Positions 1 to 5,904 of a stretch of DNA of 7,150 bases are shown here, in pieces (position 1 is the first letter of the stretch; every line of letters starts with the position of its first letter). The DNA lies in the NCBI GenBank assembly GCA_049589355.1, contig JBAWAP010000275.1, positions 1 to 7,150 on the forward strand. The letters run 5' to 3'. The position numbers and the translations under genes are program-made. This stretch comes from JBAWAP01 sp049589355 (GTDB lineage Bacteria > Chloroflexota > Anaerolineae > VGOG01). The notes under the pieces are model-generated. The model searched no databases. It had not been told where the DNA came from and was given only the letters and a program-made list of their open reading frames with translations.

Positions 1-20
1 TCGCTTCGCTCAGGGTGACA
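1..20. repeat. Edge fragment of a short dispersed repeat (TTCG...CTCAGGG core)
   Basis: The first 20 bases contain CTTCGCTCAGGGTGACA. This shares the TTCG and CTCAGGG blocks with the two repeat units inside the receiver gene at 5614-5661, although the spacing between the blocks differs. Sequences of this look are common as short intergenic repeats in environmental Chloroflexota genomes; that is an impression from memory, not a search. The element is cut by the window edge, so its full extent is unknown. Confidence 0.35.
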
Positions 21-142
21 CCAAAAGCGTCCAAATCTGCCAGGGCTGAGCAGTTACAGATTAGTGAGATCTTCGCCAACATGGCCGACGCGAAGCAATC
101 GGTGATCAATTGCCATTAATCAGTGCCGGTGAATACTGACAA
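21..142. other. Non-coding leader of the sensor kinase gene
   Basis: I see no gene here. An 8-bp inverted repeat, TAATCAGT at 117-124 and ACTGATTA at 143-150, could pair the leader with the start of the heptamer array. I found no convincing -35/-10 pair, so the promoter of the kinase gene may lie further upstream or be non-consensus. Confidence 0.5.
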
Positions 143-174
143 ACTGATTACCGATTACTGATCACTGATCACTG
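143..174. repeat. Heptamer tandem repeat, 4.6 units of ACTGATY
   Basis: Four consecutive 7-bp units are visible: ACTGATT (143-149), ACCGATT (150-156), ACTGATC (157-163) and ACTGATC (164-170), then a partial ACTG (171-174). A related ACTGACA lies just upstream at 135-141. The array ends two bases before the ribosome binding site of the kinase gene, so changes in copy number would alter the 5' leader. Confidence 0.75.
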
Positions 175-176
175 TT

Positions 177-183
177 AAGGAGG
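177..183 (+). promoter_or_regulatory. Ribosome binding site of the kinase gene
   Basis: AAGGAGG ends six bases before the ATG at 190. This near-perfect Shine-Dalgarno sequence fixes the start codon. Confidence 0.85.
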
Positions 184-189
184 ACAGTC

Positions 190-3100
190 ATGCTGCTAGG
201 AATCCGGTGGGGGGGGCTGCGGACCAAAATCATCGCCTGGTCGTTCGTTCCCACGGCGATCATCTTAGTCGCGGTGGCCGTGGTTATATTCTACGCCTAC
301 CAGGATGTGACAGAGGATTTGGTTATTGGACGGAACCGAGAGTTAGTCCGTCTCACAGCCATCCAGTTGACGGCGGAGCTAAGGGGATACACCGACCTCC
401 TCAATGCCGAGACACGCACATCGAACATCTATGGGAATGACCCCGTTGCCCGACGTGACGCCCTCAAGGCAGCCAGCAATCGTTTAGCAGTCTTTGATGC
501 CGGCGTGCTGATCCTCGATACCTTCGGGAAGGTTGTGGCCGCCGAACCGGAGCGGCCGGAAGTCCTGGAGCAGAGCTGGTCGGACCGTGCCTACTATCGC
601 CAGATGCTTCGCTTCCAGGTATTCGGTTCGCCGGGGCCGGTCTTCTCAGATATCGTGGCCGACGGGCCGGGTGGTGCGGAAGTCATCGTCATTGCTGTGC
701 CTATCATAGGCCCTCAAGGCGAATACGTGGGAACAATGGCAGGCATGTTTCGTACGGGCGGAACCGCTGTCAGCGCTTTGTATGCTAATACAGCAAGGCT
801 TCTCATCGGGGAGAGCGGCAGCGCCTATCTGGTGGATGGCAAAGGGCGGGTGATCTACCATACGGACGCCAACCGTATTGCAGATGATGTCTCCGCACAA
901 CCGACTGTGCTACAGGTGTTGAGTGGGCTGGTGGATGCCATCCGCACCCGCGATCTCAATGGCCAGGAGATCGTCGCCAGTTTCGCCCCGGTGCCGGGCA
1001 CTTCTTACGGCCTCGTCACCCAGGAAAGCTGGGCTGCGTTGATCAGCCCCAGTCAAGGCTACCAGCGATTTCTGCTCTTACTGTTGGCGCTGGGTGTGGT
1101 GGTGCCGGCTTTGGTCGTAGCTGTCGGGGTCAGGCGGATCACGAGACCCATCGCAGAGCTCATCAGCGCCGCCCAAAAAGTGGCAGGGGGCAATTTCGGC
1201 CAAGCCATCACGGCACGAACGGGGGACGAAATAGAGGAACTGGCTGCACAGTTCAATATTATGTCGGCCCAACTTCAGGAGTCATACACTCACCTGGAGC
1301 AGCGGGTGGCCGACCGCACCAAAGAGCTGGCGACCCTCAATGCCATCGCTGCCGTGGTTAGCCAATCCCTGGACCTGGATGAGATCCTGAACGACGCCCT
1401 GGACAAGACGCTGCAGGTGATGGAGATCGAAGCCGGAGGGATCTATCTCTTGGACGAAGAAGCCGGGTTGTTGAGTGTCGCAGCCCAGAAGGGGTTCAGT
1501 CCCCAGTTCGTGGCCGAGATAGACAGGTTGAAGGTAGACGAGGGTTTCTCCGGGCGCGTGGCTCAGTCCGGCCAACCCCTGGTGGTGAGGGATGTCTCCG
1601 CGGACCCTCGGCTTACTCGCATGGTAGTCAGGGAGGAAGGACTCCGCTCCCTGGCAACTGTCCCTCTAAGCTCGAAGGGGAGGACGCTTGGCACCCTGTT
1701 CGCTGTGACCCGCGGCTACCGGGAGTTCACCGACCAGGACGTCCAGTTGCTCACATCCATCGGCCATCAGATCGGAATTGCCGTTGAAAACGCGCGGCTG
1801 TTCAACGCAGTACAGCGGCGGGCAGAGCAATTCAAGGTGATTAGCAAGGTGGGTAGCCATATCACATCCATATTGGCGGTAGATGAGTTGCTGGACCAGT
1901 TGGTCGGGTTGATACAAAAAGCCTTCAACTACGATACGGTCGAAATTGGTCTGATTGAGGAGGATGAGCTGGTCTTCAAGGCTAGGGCGGAACGAAACTT
2001 GGCTACCCCGTTCGAGAGCTTTCGCCTCAAAGTGGGAAAGGAGGGCATCACGGGATGGGTGGCCGCAACAGGCGAGCCGTTACTCGTGCCCGACGTGAGC
2101 CAAGACTCACGCTATATCCAGGTAACGGACACCGTGTCGCGTTCAGAGCTCGCTGTCCCCATCAAGACCAAAGAGAAGGTCATTGGCGTGCTCAATCTTC
2201 AAAGCGAGCTACTCGATGCTTTCGACGAGAGCGATCTGGCAGTGATGCAGTCCTTAGCTGACCAAGCAGCCATCGCCATCGAGAACGCACGCCTCTTCAA
2301 GGCCGAGCAGCGCCGCGCGGAGCAGTTTCGCGTGATCAGCGAGGTAGGGCGCCACATCACCTCCATCTTAGCTGTTGACGAGTTGCTGGATCTGATGGCT
2401 AGGTCAATCCAAAAGGCTTTCGGTTACTACCACGTCGCTATCGGCCTGATCGAAGGGGATGAGGTAGTTCTCAATGCCGGGGCCGGTGTCCTGTGGGATG
2501 ATCCCCAGTTCCAATTCCGGCCCGCACGCCTCAAAGTGGGTCGGGAGGGGATCACAGGCTGGGTGGCCCAAAGCGGCGAGCCGCTACTGGTGCCCGACGT
2601 GAGCCAGGAGCCGCGATACGTCTGGATGCAGGGCAGCGAAACCCGCTCGGAGCTTACTGTGCCCGTCAAGGCGAAGGGGGAAGTCATCGGCTTGCTCGAC
2701 GTTCAGAGCGACCAACTGGACGCCTTCGATGAAAGTGATCTACTGGTGCTCCAATCGCTGGCCTATCAAGCAGCCGTTGCGATCGAAAACGCGCGGCTCT
2801 TCAAGGCCGAGCAGCGGCGGGCAGAGCAATTCCGCGTCATCAGCGAGGCGGGTCGCCGTATAACCTCCGTCCTGGCGGTTGATGAGCTCCTGCGAGAAAT
2901 CGTCCGCCTGGTCAAAGAGACCTTCGGATACTACCTGGTGGGCATTAGCCTAATCGAGGGTGATGAGCTGGTCGTCAAGGCGGGGGCTGGCCCGCCCTTT
3001 GATGATCTGCAGGTCCAACCGCCACGCGTCAGAGTGGCAGAGGAGGGGATCACGGGCTGGGTAGCCGGCACAGGTGAGCCTCTCCTGGTGCCCGATGTGA

Positions 3101-4500
3101 GCCAGGAGCCACGATACGTCTCCCTGTCCGACACCATCGAGACCCGCTCGGAGCTGTGCGTGCCTCTTATGACGAAGGAAGCCGTCATCGGCGTGTTGAA
3201 TGTCGAAAGCGACCAGTTGAACGCCTTCGACGAGAGCGACCTGGCGGTGCTCCAATCCCTGGCCCATCAGGCGGCCATCGCTATCGAGAACGCCCGGCTG
3301 TTCGATGAGCGCGAACGGCGCATTGACGAGATGGCTGTCCTCAATGAGGTTGGCCGGGCGATCAGTTCCACCCTCCGGCTGGATGAGCTTCTGGACTTGA
3401 TTCATCGCCAGGTGGGCCGGGTGATGGATGCCACCAACCTGTACATTGCCCTCTATGACAGGGACGAGGATTGGGTCTCGTTCCCGCTTTACGTCGAGGG
3501 AGGCCAGATCAGTCGGGGCTCGGGTGGGCGGAAGGCTGGCCGGGGCTTGACGGAGTACATCATCAGGAGTCGCCAACCTGTGCTGCTGTCCAACGATGTG
3601 GAAGGCCGTATGCAGGAGTTGGGCATTGAGTCCATTGGCACAGCGGCAAAGTCGTGGCTGGGAGTGCCCATGATCGCCGGCGATGAGGTGTTAGGCGTCA
3701 TTGCCGTGCAAAGCTACACCACCGAGAAAGTCTACGACGAGGGACACCTCAACCTGCTGCCCACCATCGCTGCCCAGGCAGCCATCGCCATCGAGAACGC
3801 GCGGCTCTACGAGGACGCGCAGCAAGCGGCCGTGTTGGAGGAGCGCAACCGCCTGGCCCGGGAGCTGCACGACGCCGTCACCCAGACGCTCTTTTCGGCC
3901 AGCCTCATCGCCGAAACACTGCCCTCTCTCTGGGAAAGCGATCAGGATGAGGGACGAGAACTCTTGAAGGAGCTACGGCAGTTGAGCCGGGGCGCCCTGG
4001 CTGAGATGCGTACCCTGTTGATGGAGCTGCGACCGGCGGCCCTGGTCGAGGCAAGCCTGGCTGACCTGCTGCGCCAACTCGGTGAAGCCGTCACCGGGCG
4101 CACGGGCCTGCCCGTCACGGTAACGGTGGAAGGCGAGTGTGCGTTACCCTCCGACGTTCACGTCGCCCTGTACCGCATTGCCCAGGAAGCGTTAAACAAT
4201 GTGGTCAAGCACGCCCGTGCCAGTCAGGTGGCGGTTAGTCTGTCTTATGCCCCCCCTCTGTCCCCCCCGCACGCGGGGGGGATGCCCGCAGGGCAGGGGG
4301 GGACAGTAGAGCTGTACGTGAGTGATGACGGGCGTGGCTTCGATCCGAGCCACGTTCCGCCGGAGAGCCTGGGACTGAACATCATCCGCGAGCGTGCCCA
4401 AGCCATCGGCGCCAGGCTGACGGTCGAAAGCGAGATCGGGCGCGGGACCGAAGTCACGGTCGTCTGGCCAGAGCTACAGAAGTCTGCGGAGGACGACTGA
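190..4500 (+). CDS. Membrane sensor histidine kinase, dCache-HAMP-GAFx5-HisKA_3-HATPase (1436 aa)
   Basis: This is a NarX/LiaS/DesK-class sensor kinase, expected to sense a signal outside the membrane and phosphorylate the NarL-type regulator encoded next door. TM1 spans about residues 14-36. Residues 38-290 are an extracellular region resembling a double Cache fold (DRAYYR at 132-137, GESGSAYLVDGKGRVIYH in the second lobe). TM2 is 294-314 and HAMP about 315-367, followed by a coiled coil. Five GAF domains follow: about 381-538, 539-703, 704-871, 872-1038 and 1039-1207, each ending in an ENARL[FY] signalling helix. HisKA_3 has the phosphorylated His at H1227 in ELHDAVTQTLF; D1228 and Q1232 form the DxxxQ motif tied to phosphatase activity in this family. 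The ATPase domain shows the N box (EALNNVVKHA, N1336/N1337), G1 box (DDGRGF, 1379-1384) and G2 box (LGLNIIRERA). Only two Cys residues are seen (C990, C1317), giving no support for Cys-bound cofactors. Residues 1354-1371 are an unusual Pro/Gly insertion. The ligand is unknown. Confidence 0.95.
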   Translation: MLLGIRWGGLRTKIIAWSFVPTAIILVAVAVVIFYAYQDVTEDLVIGRNRELVRLTAIQLTAELRGYTDLLNAETRTSNIYGNDPVARRDALKAASNRLAVFDAGVLILDTFGKVVAAEPERPEVLEQSWSDRAYYRQMLRFQVFGSPGPVFSDIVADGPGGAEVIVIAVPIIGPQGEYVGTMAGMFRTGGTAVSALYANTARLLIGESGSAYLVDGKGRVIYHTDANRIADDVSAQPTVLQVLSGLVDAIRTRDLNGQEIVASFAPVPGTSYGLVTQESWAALISPSQGYQRFLLLLLALGVVVPALVVAVGVRRITRPIAELISAAQKVAGGNFGQAITARTGDEIEELAAQFNIMSAQLQESYTHLEQRVADRTKELATLNAIAAVVSQSLDLDEILNDALDKTLQVMEIEAGGIYLLDEEAGLLSVAAQKGFSPQFVAEIDRLKVDEGFSGRVAQSGQPLVVRDVSADPRLTRMVVREEGLRSLATVPLSSKGRTLGTLFAVTRGYREFTDQDVQLLTSIGHQIGIAVENARLFNAVQRRAEQFKVISKVGSHITSILAVDELLDQLVGLIQKAFNYDTVEIGLIEEDELVFKARAERNLATPFESFRLKVGKEGITGWVAATGEPLLVPDVSQDSRYIQVTDTVSRSELAVPIKTKEKVIGVLNLQSELLDAFDESDLAVMQSLADQAAIAIENARLFKAEQRRAEQFRVISEVGRHITSILAVDELLDLMARSIQKAFGYYHVAIGLIEGDEVVLNAGAGVLWDDPQFQFRPARLKVGREGITGWVAQSGEPLLVPDVSQEPRYVWMQGSETRSELTVPVKAKGEVIGLLDVQSDQLDAFDESDLLVLQSLAYQAAVAIENARLFKAEQRRAEQFRVISEAGRRITSVLAVDELLREIVRLVKETFGYYLVGISLIEGDELVVKAGAGPPFDDLQVQPPRVRVAEEGITGWVAGTGEPLLVPDVSQEPRYVSLSDTIETRSELCVPLMTKEAVIGVLNVESDQLNAFDESDLAVLQSLAHQAAIAIENARLFDERERRIDEMAVLNEVGRAISSTLRLDELLDLIHRQVGRVMDATNLYIALYDRDEDWVSFPLYVEGGQISRGSGGRKAGRGLTEYIIRSRQPVLLSNDVEGRMQELGIESIGTAAKSWLGVPMIAGDEVLGVIAVQSYTTEKVYDEGHLNLLPTIAAQAAIAIENARLYEDAQQAAVLEERNRLARELHDAVTQTLFSASLIAETLPSLWESDQDEGRELLKELRQLSRGALAEMRTLLMELRPAALVEASLADLLRQLGEAVTGRTGLPVTVTVEGECALPSDVHVALYRIAQEALNNVVKHARASQVAVSLSYAPPLSPPHAGGMPAGQGGTVELYVSDDGRGFDPSHVPPESLGLNIIRERAQAIGARLTVESEIGRGTEVTVVWPELQKSAEDD
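1804..3303 (+). repeat. Three tandem homologous GAF modules inside the kinase gene
   Basis: Three successive modules of 165, 168 and 167 codons (1804-2298, 2299-2802, 2803-3303) share the same opening linker (QRRAEQF[KR]VIS), the same TS[IV]LAVDELL block, a GITGWVA..GEPLLVPDVSQ core and the closing AFDESDL..ENARLF helix. Modules 3 and 4 also share long runs of similar DNA in the linker. Internal duplication within the gene is the simplest explanation. GAF1 and GAF5 are more diverged, though they keep the same junctions. Confidence 0.88.
4250..4306. repeat. Nested GC-rich palindromic element inside the ATPase domain coding region
   Basis: A 57-bp stretch made of C- and G-runs contains three palindromes: a perfect 11-bp inverted repeat CTGTCCCCCCC (4258-4268) / GGGGGGGACAG (4296-4306); within it CCCCCCCGC (4262-4270) / GCGGGGGGG (4273-4281) with a two-base loop; and TGCCC (4283-4287) / GGGCA (4291-4295). 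It encodes the Pro/Gly insertion at residues 1354-1371 between two beta-strands of the HATPase fold. Composition and structure are unlike the surrounding coding sequence, as expected for a small REP- or MITE-like insertion that kept the reading frame. Confidence 0.72.
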
Positions 4501-4600
4501 CTGCTGAGAGAGAGTTGGATAAGGAAGGGAACTGGGAGCCGGCTTCGGACAGTCGCATCAACCTGCACGATGTCTGTGTGGTGCCGTAACAGTTGGGCTC
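4501..4600. other. Non-coding spacer between kinase and regulator
   Basis: This is the first 100 bases of the 169-bp gap. I see no supported gene, terminator or promoter here. The gap is unusually long for a kinase-regulator pair, which often overlap or sit within a few bases. Confidence 0.5.
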
Positions 4601-4633
4601 AGAAACCAGGTTTTTAGGAAAAACCTGGTTTCT
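4601..4633. repeat. Perfect 33-bp hairpin repeat (15-bp arms, 3-base loop)
   Basis: AGAAACCAGGTTTTT (4601-4615) and AAAAACCTGGTTTCT (4619-4633) are exact reverse complements around the loop AGG. No T-run follows the right arm, so it does not look like a classical intrinsic terminator, although the T5 in the left arm and A5 in the right arm make it partly symmetric. It is more likely a dispersed palindromic repeat. It could also tune transcript stability or expression of the downstream regulator relative to the kinase. Confidence 0.8.
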
Positions 4634-4654
4634 ACAATAGTCTGGCAGCAAAAG

Positions 4655-4660
4655 AAAGGA
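4655..4660 (+). promoter_or_regulatory. Ribosome binding site of the response regulator gene
   Basis: AAAGGA lies nine bases before the ATG at 4670. It is weaker than the site of the kinase gene but supports this start, and the receiver domain begins immediately after a short N-terminus. Confidence 0.6.
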
Positions 4661-4669
4661 TAAGAACCC

Positions 4670-5311
4670 ATGACGGATTCAAGCCCTATTAGAGTGATGG
4701 TCGTTGACGAACACGACATGGTCCGCAGAGGGCTGGCGGCCTTCCTGAAGGTCAAAGCTGATTTGGAGCTGATCGGCGAAGCCAGGGATGGTCTGGAAGC
4801 CCTGCAGGTGTGCGAGCAAGTTCAGCCGGACGTGATCCTGATGGACCTGGTGATGCCTGGGATGAACGGGGTTGACGCCACCCGGGCCATCCGTGAGCGC
4901 TGGCCTCAGGTGCAGGTTATTGCGCTGACTAGTTTTGGTGAGAGAGAGTTGGTGCAGGAGGCACTCCAAGCGGGGGCCATTAGCTACCTGCTGAAGAACG
5001 TCTCCGTCGACGACCTGGCCGAGGCGATCCGGGCAGCCTACGCGGGTCGCCCCACCCTGGCCCCGGAGGCAGCCCAGGCGCTAATCGAGGCCGCCAGCCA
5101 AGAGCCCACACCGGGCCATGATCTGACCACCCGTGAGCGCGAGGTCCTGGCTCTGCTGGTCGAGGGGTTGAGCAACCCGGAAATTGCCGAGCGATTGACT
5201 GTTAGCCGCTCGACGGCCAGGGCTCACGTCAGCAACATTCTATGTAAACTAGGCGTTTCCAATCGTGCGGAGGCAATAGCTCTGGCCCTGCGGCACAAAT
5301 TGGTCACCTGA
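4670..5311 (+). CDS. NarL/LiaR-type response regulator (REC + LuxR-type HTH, 213 aa)
   Basis: This is a DNA-binding response regulator and the probable phosphorylation partner of the HisKA_3 kinase upstream. The receiver domain spans about residues 7-122 and has the full active site: acidic pair D13/E14, phospho-acceptor D59 (VILMDLVMPG), T87 and K109. A linker leads to the GerE/LuxR helix-turn-helix at about 151-211 (LTTREREVLALLVEGLSNPEIAERL..., recognition helix around 179-192, KLGVSNRAEAI). The length matches the family norm of about 210-220 residues. HisKA_3 kinases almost always pair with regulators of this type, which supports the pairing. The gene is 169 bp downstream of the kinase; I see no clear promoter in the gap, so co-transcription is plausible. 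The last four codons lie inside a 16-bp dyad. Target genes cannot be read from the sequence. The symbol liaR or narL would over-claim. Confidence 0.95.
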   Translation: MTDSSPIRVMVVDEHDMVRRGLAAFLKVKADLELIGEARDGLEALQVCEQVQPDVILMDLVMPGMNGVDATRAIRERWPQVQVIALTSFGERELVQEALQAGAISYLLKNVSVDDLAEAIRAAYAGRPTLAPEAAQALIEAASQEPTPGHDLTTREREVLALLVEGLSNPEIAERLTVSRSTARAHVSNILCKLGVSNRAEAIALALRHKLVT

Positions 5312-5340
5312 CCAAGAAAAAGATTGGACACCTGTCCAAT
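5300..5340. repeat. Pair of near-identical 16-bp dyads
   Basis: TTGGTCACCTGACCAA (5300-5315) overlaps the regulator stop codon, and TTGGACACCTGTCCAA (5325-5340) follows with a 25-bp repeat distance. Each is a perfect 7-bp inverted repeat around CC; the second extends to 8 bp (ATTGGACA/TGTCCAAT). They differ only at one symmetric base pair (T/A versus A/T), so symmetry is kept in both. They may be operator sites or copies of a dispersed palindrome; the sequence alone does not decide. Confidence 0.75.
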
Positions 5341-5343
5341 ACG

Positions 5344-5382
5344 AAAATCCCCCAGATGACCGATGTGTCTGGGGGATTTTTC
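5344..5382 (+). terminator. Intrinsic terminator of the response regulator gene
   Basis: AAAATCCCCCAGA (5344-5356) pairs perfectly over 13 bp with TCTGGGGGATTTT (5368-5380), with an 11-base loop and T-tract TTTTT at 5377-5381. It lies 33 bp after the regulator stop codon. The stem is A-rich before and T-rich after, so it could also terminate transcripts arriving from the other side, but no convergent gene is present. Confidence 0.88.
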
Positions 5383-5391
5383 TGTTATAAT
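5383..5391 (+). promoter_or_regulatory. Extended -10 promoter for the stand-alone receiver gene
   Basis: TGTTATAAT matches the extended -10 consensus TGnTATAAT exactly, with TATAAT at 5386-5391. No good -35 hexamer is present at 16-18 bp (5363-5368 reads ATGTGT), as expected for an extended -10 promoter. It starts directly after the terminator T-tract. A start site near 5398 would give a leader of about 30 bases before the ATG at 5428. Confidence 0.7.
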
Positions 5392-5415
5392 GAGGCCAGA
5401 TAGAGAGATGGAGAT

Positions 5416-5420
5416 GAGGT
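5416..5420 (+). promoter_or_regulatory. Ribosome binding site of the stand-alone receiver gene
   Basis: GAGGT lies seven bases before the ATG at 5428. No other ATG in this frame lies nearby, and the receiver's first beta-strand (MRILLADD) begins at this codon. Confidence 0.7.
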
Positions 5421-5427
5421 AATGTAG

Positions 5428-5904
5428 ATGCGCATCTTGTTGGCTGATGACCAACCAAAGGTACGATTCGCGCTGCGCGTTTTGTTGGAACGACAACCGG
5501 GGTTGCAGGTGGTCGGCGAGGCCACCGATGCCGACGACCTGTTGGCCCAGATGGAGACGGCCTGCCCCGACCTGGTGTTGCTTGCCTGGGAGTTGCCAGG
5601 CCTGACGGTTGACCCTTCGACAAGCTCAGGGCAAGCTCCTTCGGCAGGCTCAGGGCAGGGCTTGCTGACCGCCTTACGTAGAGTGTGTCCCAATCTATTC
5701 GTCATCGCCCTCAGTGGGCGGCTGGAGGTGCGTCAAGCAGCCCTGGACGCCGGGGCCGACGCCTTTGTTTGTAAGTGCGACCCGCCAGAACGGCTGCTGG
5801 CGGCCATAGCTGATTGTGCGGCAAAGGTAGAACGTCAGGTGAGTTCAATCATGAACAAGGAGGTAGAGCGATGTATATCAATGCATACGAAGCCGAAATG
5901 CTGA
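5428..5904 (+). CDS. Stand-alone receiver-domain protein lacking the phospho-acceptor Asp (158 aa)
   Basis: The protein is one CheY-like receiver domain (about residues 1-130) with no output domain, so it must act through protein contacts if functional. It keeps the acidic pair D7/D8, S96 in the position of the conserved Thr/Ser, and K116 (FVCKCDPPERLL). However, the acceptor position after LVLL is A53 (codon GCC) in PDLVLLAWELPG, where family members have Asp. A single A-to-C change from GAC would explain it. Residues about 61-78 (PSTSSGQA followed by PSAGSGQG) are an insertion encoded by two 24-bp repeat units, in the loop after beta3. The last 20 or so residues are encoded by the leader and first codons of the next gene. 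It has its own promoter and is probably co-transcribed with the overlapping small gene. It may be a pseudo-receiver or a decaying gene; the open frame and good upstream signals favour expression. Confidence 0.85.
   Translation: MRILLADDQPKVRFALRVLLERQPGLQVVGEATDADDLLAQMETACPDLVLLAWELPGLTVDPSTSSGQAPSAGSGQGLLTALRRVCPNLFVIALSGRLEVRQAALDAGADAFVCKCDPPERLLAAIADCAAKVERQVSSIMNKEVERCISMHTKPKC
5614..5661 (+). repeat. Two-unit 24-bp direct repeat inside the receiver gene
   Basis: Unit 1 (5614-5637) begins CCTTCGACAAGCTCAGGGCA and unit 2 (5638-5661) begins CCTTCGGCAGGCTCAGGGCA. The period is exactly eight codons and both units start on a Pro codon, giving octapeptides PSTSSGQA and PSAGSGQG. The CTTCG...CTCAGGG core recalls the sequence at the left edge of the window. 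This type of repeat is often seen between and inside genes of environmental Chloroflexota; that is recollection, not a search. Confidence 0.8.
5857..5863 (+). promoter_or_regulatory. Ribosome binding site of the small overlapping gene
   Basis: AAGGAGG lies seven bases before the ATG at 5871, inside the coding region of the receiver gene. It selects this start over earlier in-frame codons such as the ATG at 5814, which has no comparable site. Confidence 0.8.

Noticed and set aside
143..174. Tandem units as a CRISPR array
   Set aside because: Units are 7 bp with no spacers, and there are no cas genes; this is a simple tandem repeat.
2950..3576. A 208-codon open frame on the minus strand inside the kinase gene
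   Set aside because: It lies opposite well-conserved GAF coding sequence, shows no recognisable domain and no ribosome binding site, and is explained by the GC-rich codon use of the + strand gene. Several shorter antisense frames across 646-4568 are rejected for the same reason.
4601..4633. The 33-bp hairpin as the kinase gene's intrinsic terminator
   Set aside because: It is 100 bp after the stop codon and is followed by CTACAATAG rather than a T-run; termination at most partial.
5814..5870. Upstream in-frame start for the small gene at the ATG at 5814
   Set aside because: No ribosome binding site precedes it, and the extra 19 residues overlap the receiver's coding region. The AAGGAGG at 5857 clearly points to the ATG at 5871.
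5428..5904. Receiver gene as a frameshifted remnant of a full NarL-type regulator
   Set aside because: No helix-turn-helix sequence is seen in any frame downstream; the 5871-6104 frame encodes an unrelated small protein, so a stand-alone receiver is the better reading.
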